Under the pieces are notes generated by a model. That model was given only the letters and a program-made list of their open reading frames with translations. It did no database searches and was not told the origin of the DNA. Made by a program: the position numbers and the translations under genes. A stretch of 64,000 nt of DNA from JAJRXR01 sp041987545 (GTDB lineage: Bacteria > Planctomycetota > Phycisphaerae > Phycisphaerales > UBA1924), in contig JBHIWH010000008.1 in NCBI GenBank assembly GCA_041987545.1, positions 128,557 through 192,556 of the forward strand, read 5' to 3'. Positions 1 to 8,169 of the stretch are shown piece by piece. Each line of letters begins with the position of its first letter. The stretch's first letter is position 1.

Positions 1-43
1 CCCAAGGGGGCGGCGGCGTGAGAGTCGGAGCTGCAAGCCGCGA

Positions 44-700
44 TCAGGCGCGGTTGCGGCGGGCGCCGGCGATGCAGCCGAGGCCCAGGAGCGCCAGGCT
101 GGCGGGCGCGGGGATGTTGGCCGAGCCGGGGGTGGCGGCGGCCGCGATCTCGGCGTCGCCAAACTCGAACTGGACCAGATCGGGCGACGCGTCGCCGTTG
201 CGGTAGAAGCCCGCGGGCAGGAACGAGCCGTCCGGGCCGACCGAGAAGTCGGGGGTGATGGCGCCGCCGGCGATGTTCGCCATGTCGCCAGCGCCACCGT
301 CGGTCACGAAGATGGTCTCGACGACGGCAGAGCCGGCGTCGCGGAGCACCATCGTGTACGAACTGTTCTCGATCGCGATCGCGTGGGTCAGGTCGGCGAC
401 GAAGCTGAGCGTGGACTGGGCCAGGGCGTTGGCGATGGTCCAGTAGCCGCCGGCGGCGATTGAGCCGGACAGGGCGTACGGCGCGCCGCCGTCCATCCCG
501 CCGAACGAACCGCCGCTGTCGCTGTCCCACAGCTCGATGGTCCAGCCGGTCAGATCGACCGCGGAGCCACCGGTGTTGAACAGCTCGACGAACTCGTAAT
601 CCGTGCCGGGGGTCGAGCCCAGCACCTCGTTAATGGTGACGTCGGCGTTGGCGACGCCAGCCACGCCCGCCGCGGCGAGCAGCGCGGTAAGTGTCCGCAT
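44..700 (-). CDS. Secreted lamin-tail-domain protein with PEP-CTERM-like tail
   Basis: 218 residues. An N-terminal signal peptide (about residues 1-19, ending ANA) precedes a lamin-tail type domain: the run INEVLG, YEFVELFN, VDLTGWTIELWD is the usual opening of bacterial LTD domains. The C-terminus has a PAPASLALLGLG hydrophobic stretch followed by ARRNR, the layout of a PEP-CTERM sorting tail, although the strict P-E-P triplet is absent. The ATG at 700 was chosen because the signal peptide begins there and GAGGAGAG lies just upstream; an in-frame start at 763 would add an uncharged, non-signal extension. Likely exported and processed at the membrane; its ligand or structural role is unknown. 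Confidence 0.8.
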   Translation of the reverse strand: MRTLTALLAAAGVAGVANADVTINEVLGSTPGTDYEFVELFNTGGSAVDLTGWTIELWDSDSGGSFGGMDGGAPYALSGSIAAGGYWTIANALAQSTLSFVADLTHAIAIENSSYTMVLRDAGSAVVETIFVTDGGAGDMANIAGGAITPDFSVGPDGSFLPAGFYRNGDASPDLVQFEFGDAEIAAAATPGSANIPAPASLALLGLGCIAGARRNRA

Positions 701-753
701 GGTGGGTTTCTCTCCTCGTTCTCTCTTCAGAACAAACAACGGACGTTCTCTCT

Positions 754-772
754 GCGCGCTCAACGAGCGCGC
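754..772. other. Perfect inverted repeat upstream of the lamin-tail gene
   Basis: GCGCGCTC (754-761) and GAGCGCGC (765-772) form a perfect 8-bp stem with a 3-nt loop, 54 bp before the ATG at 700. It could be a leader hairpin or an operator. Nothing else is clear in 773-988, which holds the divergent upstream regions of the lamin-tail gene and thiS; I see no TPP riboswitch core there. Confidence 0.35.
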
Positions 773-988
773 CCCTCTCCCGCCCCGCGAACTGCCGACG
801 CCGCCGTCCCCTTTTACTGTGGGTCAGGAACAGGTGGACGACGCCGCAAGCCCCCACGGGCCGGCCGAATTTCTCTTCCCTAGGCTACCGGAAACCGGCC
901 CCCCCCTCCACCGGGGCGGGGCTCATTCCCGATCAAGCTTGCGCGAAGACCCGAACGACCGCCGAAACACCCCCTCGGGAGCCAGTCC

Positions 989-1189
989 GTGACCATCACC
1001 GTCAACGGCGAGCCGACCCAGATTGACACCGGCGCCACCCTCGGCGACCTCATCGCCCGCCTGGGACTCGACCAGGCCATCTGCGCCGCCGAGGTCAACC
1101 AGGCCCTCGTTCCCCGCGACCGCCGCGACCAGACCACCCTGGCCGAGGGCGACCGGGTCGAGATCGTCACCCTCGTTGGCGGCGGCTGA
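989..1189 (+). CDS. thiS: ThiS sulfur carrier protein
   Basis: 66 residues, the normal ThiS size, starting with GTG. The ubiquitin-like fold is suggested by MTITVNGE at the start, LGDLIARLGL in the middle and the end EGDRVEIVTLVGGG. The terminal Gly-Gly is the residue pair that is adenylated and thiocarboxylated so the protein can deliver sulfur to thiazole synthase. thiG starts 40 bp downstream on the same strand, which fits the pathway. No thiF, thiH or thiO is seen nearby. CGGGAG at about 976-981 is a possible ribosome binding site. Confidence 0.9.
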   Translation: MTITVNGEPTQIDTGATLGDLIARLGLDQAICAAEVNQALVPRDRRDQTTLAEGDRVEIVTLVGGG

Positions 1190-1218
1190 ACGCGGGCCGC
1201 GCCCCCTCGGGGCACGGC

Positions 1219-1224
1219 TAGAGT
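1219..1224 (+). promoter_or_regulatory. -10-like box TAGAGT directly before thiG (leaderless type)
   Basis: GGCTAGAGT ends 5 nt before the thiG ATG at 1230, and no Shine-Dalgarno sequence lies in between. This predicts transcription starting at or next to the start codon, so thiG may be transcribed separately from thiS. Confidence 0.5.
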
Positions 1225-1229
1225 CGCCC

Positions 1230-2099
1230 ATGACCACGCCCTCCACCGAGATCAAGCCCCTCAAGGGCGCGACGACGACGGACCGTCCACTCCGGATCGC
1301 CGGCCGCGAGTTGACAAGCCGCCTGCTCGTCGGCACGGGCAAGTACACGTCGATGGACGTCATGCGCGACGCGCTCGACGAGTCGGGCTCGCAGGTGATC
1401 ACGGTCGCCGTCCGGCGCGAGCGGCTCTTCAACGAGCAGGGCAAGAGCCTGCTCGAGTTCATCGACCTGGACCGGTACACCATCCTCCCCAACACGGCCG
1501 GCTGCTTCAGCGCCGAGGACGCCGTCCGCGTCGCCCGCCTCGGCCGCGAGCTGCTCGACCAGCTCGGCAACCCCGGCGCCGGCTGGGTCAAGCTCGAGGT
1601 CCTGGGCGACAAGAAGACGCTCCTGCCCGACCCCGTCGGCACGCTCGAGGCGACGCGCGAGCTGGTCGCCGACGGCTTCCAGGTGCTCTGCTACTCGTCC
1701 GACGATCCGATCAGTGCCGCGCGGATCAAGGACGCGGGCGCCGCCGCCGTCATGCCCGCCGGCAGCCCCATCGGCTCGGGCCAGGGCGTGCTCAACCGGA
1801 ACAACATCGTGCTCTGCCTGGAGCTGCTCAAGGACGGCGACCCCCACTACCCCGTCATCGTGGACGCGGGCGTCGGGGCGGCCTCCGACGTCTCGGTCGC
1901 GATGGAGCTCGGCGCCGACGGCGTCCTGCTCAACACCGCGATCGCCCACGCCAAGGACCCGGTGCTCATGGCCCGGGCCATGCGGCTGGCCTGCGACGCC
2001 GGGCGGGCGGGCTACCTGGCCGGGCGGATCGACAAGAAGCTCTACGCCACCGCCAGCAGCCCGATGGAGGGCGCGATCAGCTACATTCCCGGCGAGTAG
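1230..2099 (+). CDS. thiG: Thiazole synthase ThiG
   Basis: 289 residues. It condenses deoxyxylulose phosphate, dehydroglycine and ThiS-thiocarboxylate into the thiazole phosphate moiety of thiamine. Family signatures are LLVGTGKY near residue 30, LPNTAGCFSAEDAV, the Schiff-base lysine region WVKLEVLGD, AAAVMPAGSPIGSGQG, and VIVDAGVGAASDVSVAMELGADGVLLNTAIA. All are intact, so the enzyme looks functional. ATG 1230 is favoured over in-frame upstream codons because the ThiG domain begins about 20 residues later and a -10-like box ends 5 nt before it. It follows thiS on the same strand. Confidence 0.96.
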   Translation: MTTPSTEIKPLKGATTTDRPLRIAGRELTSRLLVGTGKYTSMDVMRDALDESGSQVITVAVRRERLFNEQGKSLLEFIDLDRYTILPNTAGCFSAEDAVRVARLGRELLDQLGNPGAGWVKLEVLGDKKTLLPDPVGTLEATRELVADGFQVLCYSSDDPISAARIKDAGAAAVMPAGSPIGSGQGVLNRNNIVLCLELLKDGDPHYPVIVDAGVGAASDVSVAMELGADGVLLNTAIAHAKDPVLMARAMRLACDAGRAGYLAGRIDKKLYATASSPMEGAISYIPGE

Positions 2100-2165
2100 T
2101 CTGTAAATGTCTTGTCTGGATACCACGTGAGACACGTTCTGGTCCGGCTCACCTCGGATCCACTG

Positions 2166-2864
2166 TCATTTCGTGTCTGACTTGCCTTTCGCTGAATCTC
2201 TATTCGCGAGCTCATGCCTGAGCCGCGATATCTCTCGGCGCAGCCGAGACGAGCGAGATTTTCGGAGCCAGAACACAAGCGTATAGGCCGACGCAAGCGC
2301 AAAGTACGCGACTACGAACCACACCTTTAGCGGCGTGCGTTCTGACCTGACGGCTGTCGTTGTCTCACTCATCCGAACACCCTCAGTCGTAGTGTCGACG
2401 ACCATTGGCTTTGGGAGCGCTTCGTCATGCACAACCACGAACTCCAGCGAATCGCCAGTGTTTAGCGTCGGAATTGTGACGGTGACGCCGCCTTCGTATT
2501 CGCCCCACCGGAGACCTTCTCGGATGGCAGGGCGATCTGTGGCCAAGAACCTTGATCGAATGGGCTGGCCACACTCTAAGAACAGCTTAAGGTCAGAGAT
2601 ATGCCTGTTTCCTGAGTTCGACACTCTAAGCACCGAGAAATGAGGTGCTTCAAGGTCTACGTCGCCAATCTTCAGTCGCACGAGTTGTCGTTCTGCCACG
2701 ACAGGATCGATCAAGCTGCTCGATGCAACCGAGTAGGAAATCGCAAGCCTGCTCGCAGAGATGTACTCCAATAGCATCGCGGCGCCAAAGCCGAGTGCCG
2801 CAACCACAATCCACTCAATGGGTTTGCGAACCCACCAATTGCGGGATTCGGTATCCTTACTCAT
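2166..2864 (-). CDS. Hypothetical two-pass membrane protein in a lower-GC insert
   Basis: 232 residues, no recognised family. Two hydrophobic segments bracket the protein: about residues 16-35 (IEWIVVAALGFGAAMLLEYI) and residues 184-204 (WFVVAYFALASAYTLVFW). The roughly 150 residues between them look like a soluble beta-rich domain. The tail is strongly basic (RKSRSSRLRREISRLRHE). Base composition in 2101-2880 is visibly lower in GC and richer in A/T-ending codons than all neighbours, which suggests recent acquisition. The ATG at 2864 is supported by a TATACT box ending 6 nt upstream. Function unknown. Confidence 0.7.
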   Translation of the reverse strand: MSKDTESRNWWVRKPIEWIVVAALGFGAAMLLEYISASRLAISYSVASSSLIDPVVAERQLVRLKIGDVDLEAPHFSVLRVSNSGNRHISDLKLFLECGQPIRSRFLATDRPAIREGLRWGEYEGGVTVTIPTLNTGDSLEFVVVHDEALPKPMVVDTTTEGVRMSETTTAVRSERTPLKVWFVVAYFALASAYTLVFWLRKSRSSRLRREISRLRHELANRDSAKGKSDTK

Positions 2865-2870
2865 CCTCGT

Positions 2871-2878
2871 AGTATACT
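2871..2878. promoter_or_regulatory. Overlapping divergent -10 boxes on a shared AGTATACT palindrome
   Basis: On the minus strand TATACT occupies 2876-2871 and ends 6 nt before the ATG at 2864. On the plus strand TATACT occupies 2873-2878 and lies 17 nt before the PH-domain ATG at 2896, which has CAGGGAG as ribosome binding site. The two -10 boxes share the palindrome AGTATACT, so polymerase could probably use only one direction at a time. Confidence 0.5.
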
Positions 2879-2895
2879 GTCAGGGAGTTAAGCCC

Positions 2896-3462
2896 ATGCC
2901 CGACTACCCCGCCCTCCGCACCGCCGAGTTCAACCGCGAGAAGATCAAGACCTACTGGCTCCTGCAGCCCACGATCATCATGGCCTGCACGGTGGTCCTG
3001 ATCCCCGTGATCCCGTTCGTCCTGCTCATCACCTGGCTGCTGATCGACAAGTACCTCGACCGCCTCGCCTGCGAGCTGACGACGCGGACGGTCGAGGTCC
3101 GCAAGGGCCTGCTCAACCGCGTCGAGAGCACGGTGCCCCTCGAGAAGATCACCGACGTCCAGTACTACCAGGGCCCCATCATGCGGATGCTCGACGTCGA
3201 GGGATTCCGCGTCGAGACCGCGGGCCAATCGTCCGGCTCGGCCGGCGGCTTCCTCGTCAACATGATCGGCATCAAGGACACACGCGGCTTCCGCCAGGCG
3301 ATCCTGGCCCAGCGCGACAAGCTCGCGTCTGGTGAGGACCGGGCGCCGAGCCCGGGCACGGCCGCCGCCTCGGCTCCCGCATCGGGCGACCAGCTCGCCA
3401 CGCTCCGCGAGATCAGCGACACGCTCCGCCGCATCGAGGACAAGCTCGAACCGCGCGGGTGA
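2896..3462 (+). CDS. Bacterial PH-domain membrane protein (YdbS/YdbT-like)
   Basis: 188 residues. Two adjacent hydrophobic segments (about residues 19-47, TIIMACTVVLIPVIPFVLLITWLLI) are followed by a bacterial PH-like (bPH2) domain: LACELTTRTVEVRKGLLNRVESTVPLEKITDVQYYQGPI, then FRVETAGQSSG. This is the layout of YdbS/YdbT-type proteins, whose biochemical role is poorly defined. The C-terminal 60 residues are low-complexity (Ala/Pro/Ser) and then helical (LREISDTLRRIEDKLE), probably a coiled coil. The start at 2896 has CAGGGAG at a good distance. Confidence 0.8.
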   Translation: MPDYPALRTAEFNREKIKTYWLLQPTIIMACTVVLIPVIPFVLLITWLLIDKYLDRLACELTTRTVEVRKGLLNRVESTVPLEKITDVQYYQGPIMRMLDVEGFRVETAGQSSGSAGGFLVNMIGIKDTRGFRQAILAQRDKLASGEDRAPSPGTAAASAPASGDQLATLREISDTLRRIEDKLEPRG

Positions 3463-3468
3463 GGCGGG

Positions 3469-4794
3469 TCAGTCGCGCGTCTGTCCCAGCAAGGGCATCT
3501 CGACGCCGTCGAGCGTCAGCCGCAGCATCCCCAGGGCGGCGTTGGCCGACCAGTGCCTAACCGCGTCCCGCCCGCCGCGGAAGCGGAAGCGGCGGACATC
3601 CGTCGCGGCGCCCCTGCTCGCCCGCGCGATCCAGACCGTGCCCACCGGCTTCTCGTCCGACCCGCCGCCCGGCCCGGCGACGCCCGTGATCGCCAGGGCG
3701 TGCTGCGCCCCGCCCGCCGACTTCGACGCCGCCAGCCCGCCCTCGGCCATCTCCACCGCGACCTCGCGCGAGACGGCGCCGACACCCTCGAGCGTCTCAG
3801 GCCGAACGCCGACCGCGGCCGACTTCATCTCGTTCGAGTACGTCACCCAGCCGCCGAGCAGGACGTCGGACGAGCCGGGGACCCGCGTGATCAGCTCGCC
3901 CAGCAGCCCCCCGGTGCAGCTCTCGACGCAGACCAGCCGCTCGCCGCGCTCGCGCAGCCGGTCGAGCACGGCTCGCGCCAGCGCCTCGCCCTGCTCCCCG
4001 CCCTCGGCGAAGACGACGTCGCCCAGCCGCTCACGGACTTCACCGGCAGCGGCGTCCAGACGGGATTGCGCGTCCGCGTCGCTCGCCTCGCCCTCGAATC
4101 GCAGCCGGCACGTCACCACGCCCAGCGACGCCGTCGTCCCGACAAGCGGATTGCGGTCCCGGTCCATCAGCTCGCCCAGCCGGGCGGCGACGTCCGACTC
4201 GCCGAGCCCGAAGGAGTGCAGCGTCCGCGTCGCGACGACGTGGCCCGCGTCGCAGCGGATCGCCGGAGCCACGAATGACTCGAACATCGGCGTCATCTCC
4301 CTGGGCGGCCCGGGCAGGCAGAACACATCGCACGCCGTCTCGCCCGAGCCGATCCGGCCCGCGAGGCCCGGCGCCGTCCCGTTCGGGTTGTCGAGGCATC
4401 GCGCCGAGGCGGGGCGCATCGCCTGCACTCGGTTGGGGGCCGGCATCTCCCGCCCGCGGCCGCGGAACCAGGCCCGGAGTGCATCGAGCGCCTCGGCGTC
4501 CTCGATCAGCTCCTCGCCCATTGCCGCCGCCAGCGCCTCGCGGGTCAGGTCGTCGGCCGTCGGCCCTAGACCGCCGGTGACGATCAACAGATCGACCCGC
4601 CCGGCGAGCCTGGCCAATGTCTCGACGATCCGAGGCGTCTCGTCGGCGACCGTCGCGTGCTCCTCGACCCGCACGCCCAGGCCCGTGAGCCGGTCGGAGA
4701 TCCACGCCGAGTTCGTGTCGGTCTTCTGCCCGAGCATCAGCTCGTCGCCGATCGCGACGACCGCGGCCGTCCTGTGCGTCCGCGGCCCGCTCAA
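3469..4794 (-). CDS. cinA: CinA family nicotinamide-nucleotide amidohydrolase
   Basis: 441 residues, full-length two-domain CinA. The N-terminal MoCF-biosynthesis-like domain (AVVAIGDELMLGQKTDTNSAWIS, LIVTGGLGPTADDLTREA, LPGPPREM) is the ADP-ribose pyrophosphatase-like part. The C-terminal CinA domain (CVESCTGGLLGELITRVPGSS, GGWVTYSNEMK, AITGVAGPGGGSDEKPVGTVWIA) is the NMN deamidase involved in recycling pyridine nucleotides. The start is TTG at 4794, overlapping the stop of the upstream gene (TTGA), and no ATG or GTG precedes the conserved domain, so translational coupling is likely. Confidence 0.92.
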   Translation of the reverse strand: MSGPRTHRTAAVVAIGDELMLGQKTDTNSAWISDRLTGLGVRVEEHATVADETPRIVETLARLAGRVDLLIVTGGLGPTADDLTREALAAAMGEELIEDAEALDALRAWFRGRGREMPAPNRVQAMRPASARCLDNPNGTAPGLAGRIGSGETACDVFCLPGPPREMTPMFESFVAPAIRCDAGHVVATRTLHSFGLGESDVAARLGELMDRDRNPLVGTTASLGVVTCRLRFEGEASDADAQSRLDAAAGEVRERLGDVVFAEGGEQGEALARAVLDRLRERGERLVCVESCTGGLLGELITRVPGSSDVLLGGWVTYSNEMKSAAVGVRPETLEGVGAVSREVAVEMAEGGLAASKSAGGAQHALAITGVAGPGGGSDEKPVGTVWIARASRGAATDVRRFRFRGGRDAVRHWSANAALGMLRLTLDGVEMPLLGQTRD

Positions 4795-5711
4795 TCGTCG
4801 CCCCGATCACGCAGTGCCCGCTGGTAGGCGAACATGATCATCGCGGTCGGGATCGCGGCCTTCTCGAACGCCGAGTCCGCCACCGACTCGAACGTCGCGT
4901 GCTCGCCCTCGCGGATCTCCTCGTCCAGCTCCACGATCATGTTGTCCAGCGACGCCAGCAGGCTGCCCCAGATCTGGTACTCACCCTCGTTCTGCGGCAC
5001 GATCCGGTTGACGAACGGCGCATCCAGGGGCGGCACAACCCGCCAGCTCCCGTCCCCCTGCTCACGCATGATCAGCCCGATCGGCGGGACCATCGCCCCG
5101 TCCCACGTCACCGCGACCTGCGTCTCGTCGATCTCGACGAATCCGACGCGCTCCCCGCTCTGCTCGATCCACTTGTACGGGTCGGCGAGCAGGTTCATGA
5201 TCAGGTCGTTGAACCGGCCCCGCTGCGGGCTGCCCCGGATGATCTCCAGGCCGCCCTGGTTGGGCAGGTCGGGCCCCCGCCCCTGGCGAGCCGCGGCGAT
5301 CCGCTCAAAGAACGTCACCGCCTCGCCGCGGGCCGCCGCCTCGGCGACCGCCTCCCGGTGCCGCTCGACCTCTTCGGGCATCTCGTCTCGGATCGTCGCG
5401 CCCAGGTCCTGCAGGTCGCCCAGGACGGCGCCGAGCTGGGCGTACAAGCGCCGCTCCTCGTCGCTCGTCGCTTCGAGCAACTCGCCCAGCCGCTCGGCCT
5501 CGCCCCGCTCGAGCATCTCGCGGGCGCTGGCCAGCGTCGCCTCGGGCGACGAGAAGTCGTAGACGTGCGGCCTGCTCCGCCACGAGACCACGGCCCAGCC
5601 GATTCCACCCGTCAGCGTGGCGATCAGCACGACCACGACCAGCGTGCCGACGACTGAACCGCTCTTGCTCGGTGTGTCCTGCCCGCGGCCTGCGGTCTCG
5701 ACGGGGTCCAT
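4791..5711 (-). CDS. Membrane-anchored hypothetical protein upstream of cinA
   Basis: 306 residues. One transmembrane segment near the N-terminus (about residues 18-42, SVVGTLVVVVLIATLTGGIGWAVV) with a short polar cytoplasmic head, then an extracytoplasmic region. The region begins with SSPEATLASAREMLERGEAERLGELL and is rich in Glu and Arg, probably helical. No catalytic motif is recognised. It overlaps cinA by 4 nt and probably shares its transcript. A TATCGT box ends 7 nt before the ATG, predicting a leaderless message. Confidence 0.72.
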   Translation of the reverse strand: MDPVETAGRGQDTPSKSGSVVGTLVVVVLIATLTGGIGWAVVSWRSRPHVYDFSSPEATLASAREMLERGEAERLGELLEATSDEERRLYAQLGAVLGDLQDLGATIRDEMPEEVERHREAVAEAAARGEAVTFFERIAAARQGRGPDLPNQGGLEIIRGSPQRGRFNDLIMNLLADPYKWIEQSGERVGFVEIDETQVAVTWDGAMVPPIGLIMREQGDGSWRVVPPLDAPFVNRIVPQNEGEYQIWGSLLASLDNMIVELDEEIREGEHATFESVADSAFEKAAIPTAMIMFAYQRALRDRGDD

Positions 5712-5718
5712 CGCGGGA

Positions 5719-5724
5719 ACGATA
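5719..5724 (-). promoter_or_regulatory. -10-like box TATCGT before the 5711 start
   Basis: On the minus strand CATATCGT ends 7 nt before the ATG at 5711; no purine-rich ribosome binding site lies between. Read as a leaderless promoter for the hypothetical gene and the coupled cinA. Confidence 0.4.
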
Positions 5725-5735
5725 TGTCCGCCGCG

Positions 5736-6485
5736 TCAGAGCCCGGGCATGACCACCCGGACGCCCTCGCCGGGGCCCGGCATGAAGAGCGTCGCCCCGG
5801 CGTCATCGTCGTGCTCGCCGGTGGCGCACGCGACGATGACCTCGGCGACCTGCTCGGGCGTCAGGCACGCCTCGGTCGGCAGGGCGTCCTCGTCCACGAT
5901 CGCCCGCAGCATGCCCGTTTCCACGGCGCCCGGAGCGACGCCGAACGCACGCACACCGTCCGCCCGGCCCTCGCGGGTGATCACGAGTGTCGCGAGATTG
6001 ACCGCCGCCTTCGCCGCCCCGTACACGCCCAGCCCCTCGAACGGGTCAACGCTGGCGATGCTCGAGACGTTCACGACCCGCCCGTCGCCCCGGGCCAGGA
6101 TCGCCCACGCCGCCCGGGTGAGCGACATCGGGGCCAGGGCGTTGATCTCGAAGATCTCCCGCTGCGCAGCGTCGGACATCTGGGCGAACGGCTCGAGGGG
6201 CGCGAACCCGGCGTTGTTGATCAGCGCATCCAGCCGCCCGAACTGCCGCTCGGCTCGCTCGACCAACGCTTTGCGCCCCGCGGCGTCGCTCACGTCCGCC
6301 GGCACGCACACCGCGACGCCCCCCGCCTTATCCACGATCGCCGCCGTCTCACGCAGCGGCGCCTCGCGTCGCCCGCCGAGCACCAGGCGCCATCCACGCC
6401 GGCCGAGCTGGGCCGCGACCGCCCGCCCGATCCCGGACCCGGCGCCGGTCACGATCGCCGCGCTGCTGCCCGCGTTCCCGCTCAT
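5736..6485 (-). CDS. Short-chain dehydrogenase/reductase (SDR)
   Basis: 249 residues, classical SDR size. The cofactor-binding motif TGAGSGIG is at residues 13-20, NNAG at 90-93, catalytic Ser around 141-142 (VNVSSIAS), and the YxxxK pair at Tyr155/Lys159 (VYGAAKAAVNLA). The sequence around residues 37-42 (LGGRRE) suggests an NADP(H) preference. Substrate cannot be inferred. GAGGAGGCGAGG precedes the ATG. The gene is divergent from the solute-binding protein gene. Confidence 0.88.
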   Translation of the reverse strand: MSGNAGSSAAIVTGAGSGIGRAVAAQLGRRGWRLVLGGRREAPLRETAAIVDKAGGVAVCVPADVSDAAGRKALVERAERQFGRLDALINNAGFAPLEPFAQMSDAAQREIFEINALAPMSLTRAAWAILARGDGRVVNVSSIASVDPFEGLGVYGAAKAAVNLATLVITREGRADGVRAFGVAPGAVETGMLRAIVDEDALPTEACLTPEQVAEVIVACATGEHDDDAGATLFMPGPGEGVRVVMPGL

Positions 6486-6516
6486 CCTCGCCTCCTCGCG
6501 TGCCGCGTCCCGCGGC

Positions 6517-6522
6517 TAGACT
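6517..6522 (+). promoter_or_regulatory. -10-like box TAGACT before the solute-binding protein
   Basis: GGCTAGACT ends exactly 6 nt before the GTG at 6529. It predicts a leaderless transcript and supports GTG as the start. Confidence 0.5.
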
Positions 6523-6528
6523 CGCGCC

Positions 6529-8169
6529 GTGAGCCCCGCGCGCGTCCTGGTCATTGTCCTGCTCGCCGTCATGATCGGCGTCCCGTTCGCCATGAGCCTG
6601 GCGCGCCGGAGCTCGGCGACCCCGGGCGACGGGCCCACGCTCATTGTTGTCACCCCCCACGTCCAGCAGATCCGCGACGAGTTCGCCCGGGGGTTCTCGG
6701 ACTGGCACGAGCGGAACCACGGCCAGCGCGTCGCCATCGACTGGCGCATCCCCGGGGGGACCTCCGAGATCCGCAAGCAGCTCGACGCCCAGTTCAGGGC
6801 CGTCGCCTCCAACCTCGACCAGCTCGACAACTGGGAGATCGACGAGTCGGGCGCGCTCCGCCTCCCGCCGGGGACGATCGGGTACGACGTCATGCTCGGC
6901 GGCGGCTCGTACGACCACGGCCTGCTCAAGTCGGGATTCCAGCACCACATCCAGCTCCGCAAGGGCTCGGACTCCACGAGCGTGGATTTCGATCTCGAGG
7001 CCCGGGTGCCCATCTCGTCCCCCGCCGGATTCGAGCAGTCCCGCCTCGACGAGTGGTTCGGCGAGAACAAGATCGGTCCGCAGCAGCTCTACGACCCGGA
7101 CCAGTACTGGCTCGGCACCGCGCTCTCCGCCTTCGGCATCGTCTACAACCGCGACCTGATGTCCGAGCTGGGCCTCGGCGAGCCAACCTCCTTCCGGGAC
7201 CTGGCCCGCCCCGAGCTGCACGGCCTGGTCGCCCTCTGCGACCCGCGTCAGTCCGGCTCGATCACGACCACGTTCGACTCCATCCTCGGCAACCACGGCT
7301 GGGATGAGGGTTGGAGCCTGCTCCGGGCCATGTGCGGCAACGCGTCGTACTTCACCGCCTCCTCGACACGCCCGCCCATCGACGTCTCCCAGGGCGAGGC
7401 CGCGATCGGGCTGGCGATCGATTTCTACGGGCGCGGCCAGGCGCAGACCGTGCCCTCCGGCCGCGTCGGGTACGCCGAGCCCGAGGCCGCCGTCTACGTA
7501 GACGCCGACCCCGTGAGCATCCTCAACGGCGCCCCGCACCCCGAGCTGGCCAAGCGCTTCGTCGAGTTCTGCATGACCGAGCGGGCCCAGGCCCTCTGGC
7601 AGTTCCCACCCCTCGACACGCCCGAGGGCGCCGGCAACCCGGTCGGCGCCGACGGCGAGCCGATGGGCCCGGCGCACAACGCGCTGCGGCGCATGCCCGT
7701 CCGGCGGGTGATGTACGAGCGGTACCTGCCCCACTTCGTCGATCAGGCCAACCCGTACGTGTTCGTCTCGGACATCTCCAACCCCGGCTGGCGGACGGGC
7801 GTGCAGGTCATGATGGGCTGCTACGCCGTGGACATCCCGCAGGAGTGCTCCGCGGCCTGGGGGGTGATCTGCGAGGCCCGCCTGGATCCGGACTTCCCGC
7901 CGGGAGTCCTCTCCCGAATGGAAGAGGCGTTCTTCGCCTGGCCGCAAACGCCGGTCAACGCCGAGGGCGGGTTCGACGATAAGAGCCCCGTGGACCACCT
8001 CCCCTGGACCGAGGACACGTACCGGGCCGTGCGCAACGCCTGGCGCCCCGAGGGGGCGCTCCCGCGCGCCCGCATCTACTACACCCGCTGGTTCCGGTCG
8101 CAGTACCGCATGGTCCTCGAGATCGCCCGTGAGCGGGACGCCGCACTGGCGGGGGCGGGCCGCCCGTGA
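6529..8169 (+). CDS. ABC-type extracellular solute-binding protein
   Basis: 546 residues. A hydrophobic N-terminal segment (residues 3-20, ARVLVIVLLAVMIGVPFAMS) anchors or exports it. The rest resembles family 1 / iron-type periplasmic binding proteins: LIVVTPHVQQIRDEFARGFSDW, ALSAFGIVYNRDLMSELGL, SFRDLARPELHGLVALCDPRQSGS, RFVEFCMTERAQALW. The C-terminal 170 residues are longer than usual and lack a named domain. No permease or ATPase gene is adjacent, so the substrate (iron, polyamine or anion) cannot be told from context. Its stop overlaps the start of pyruvate kinase (GTGA), implying co-translation. Confidence 0.82.
   Translation: MSPARVLVIVLLAVMIGVPFAMSLARRSSATPGDGPTLIVVTPHVQQIRDEFARGFSDWHERNHGQRVAIDWRIPGGTSEIRKQLDAQFRAVASNLDQLDNWEIDESGALRLPPGTIGYDVMLGGGSYDHGLLKSGFQHHIQLRKGSDSTSVDFDLEARVPISSPAGFEQSRLDEWFGENKIGPQQLYDPDQYWLGTALSAFGIVYNRDLMSELGLGEPTSFRDLARPELHGLVALCDPRQSGSITTTFDSILGNHGWDEGWSLLRAMCGNASYFTASSTRPPIDVSQGEAAIGLAIDFYGRGQAQTVPSGRVGYAEPEAAVYVDADPVSILNGAPHPELAKRFVEFCMTERAQALWQFPPLDTPEGAGNPVGADGEPMGPAHNALRRMPVRRVMYERYLPHFVDQANPYVFVSDISNPGWRTGVQVMMGCYAVDIPQECSAAWGVICEARLDPDFPPGVLSRMEEAFFAWPQTPVNAEGGFDDKSPVDHLPWTEDTYRAVRNAWRPEGALPRARIYYTRWFRSQYRMVLEIARERDAALAGAGRP

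Noticed and set aside
773..988. TPP riboswitch before thiS
   Set aside because: Neither the CUGAGA nor the ACCUGA core is present on either strand.
6323..6334. DnaA-box-like TTATCCACG in the SDR gene (and another near 22907 in cls)
   Set aside because: Single copies inside coding sequence, far from the skew switch and not clustered.
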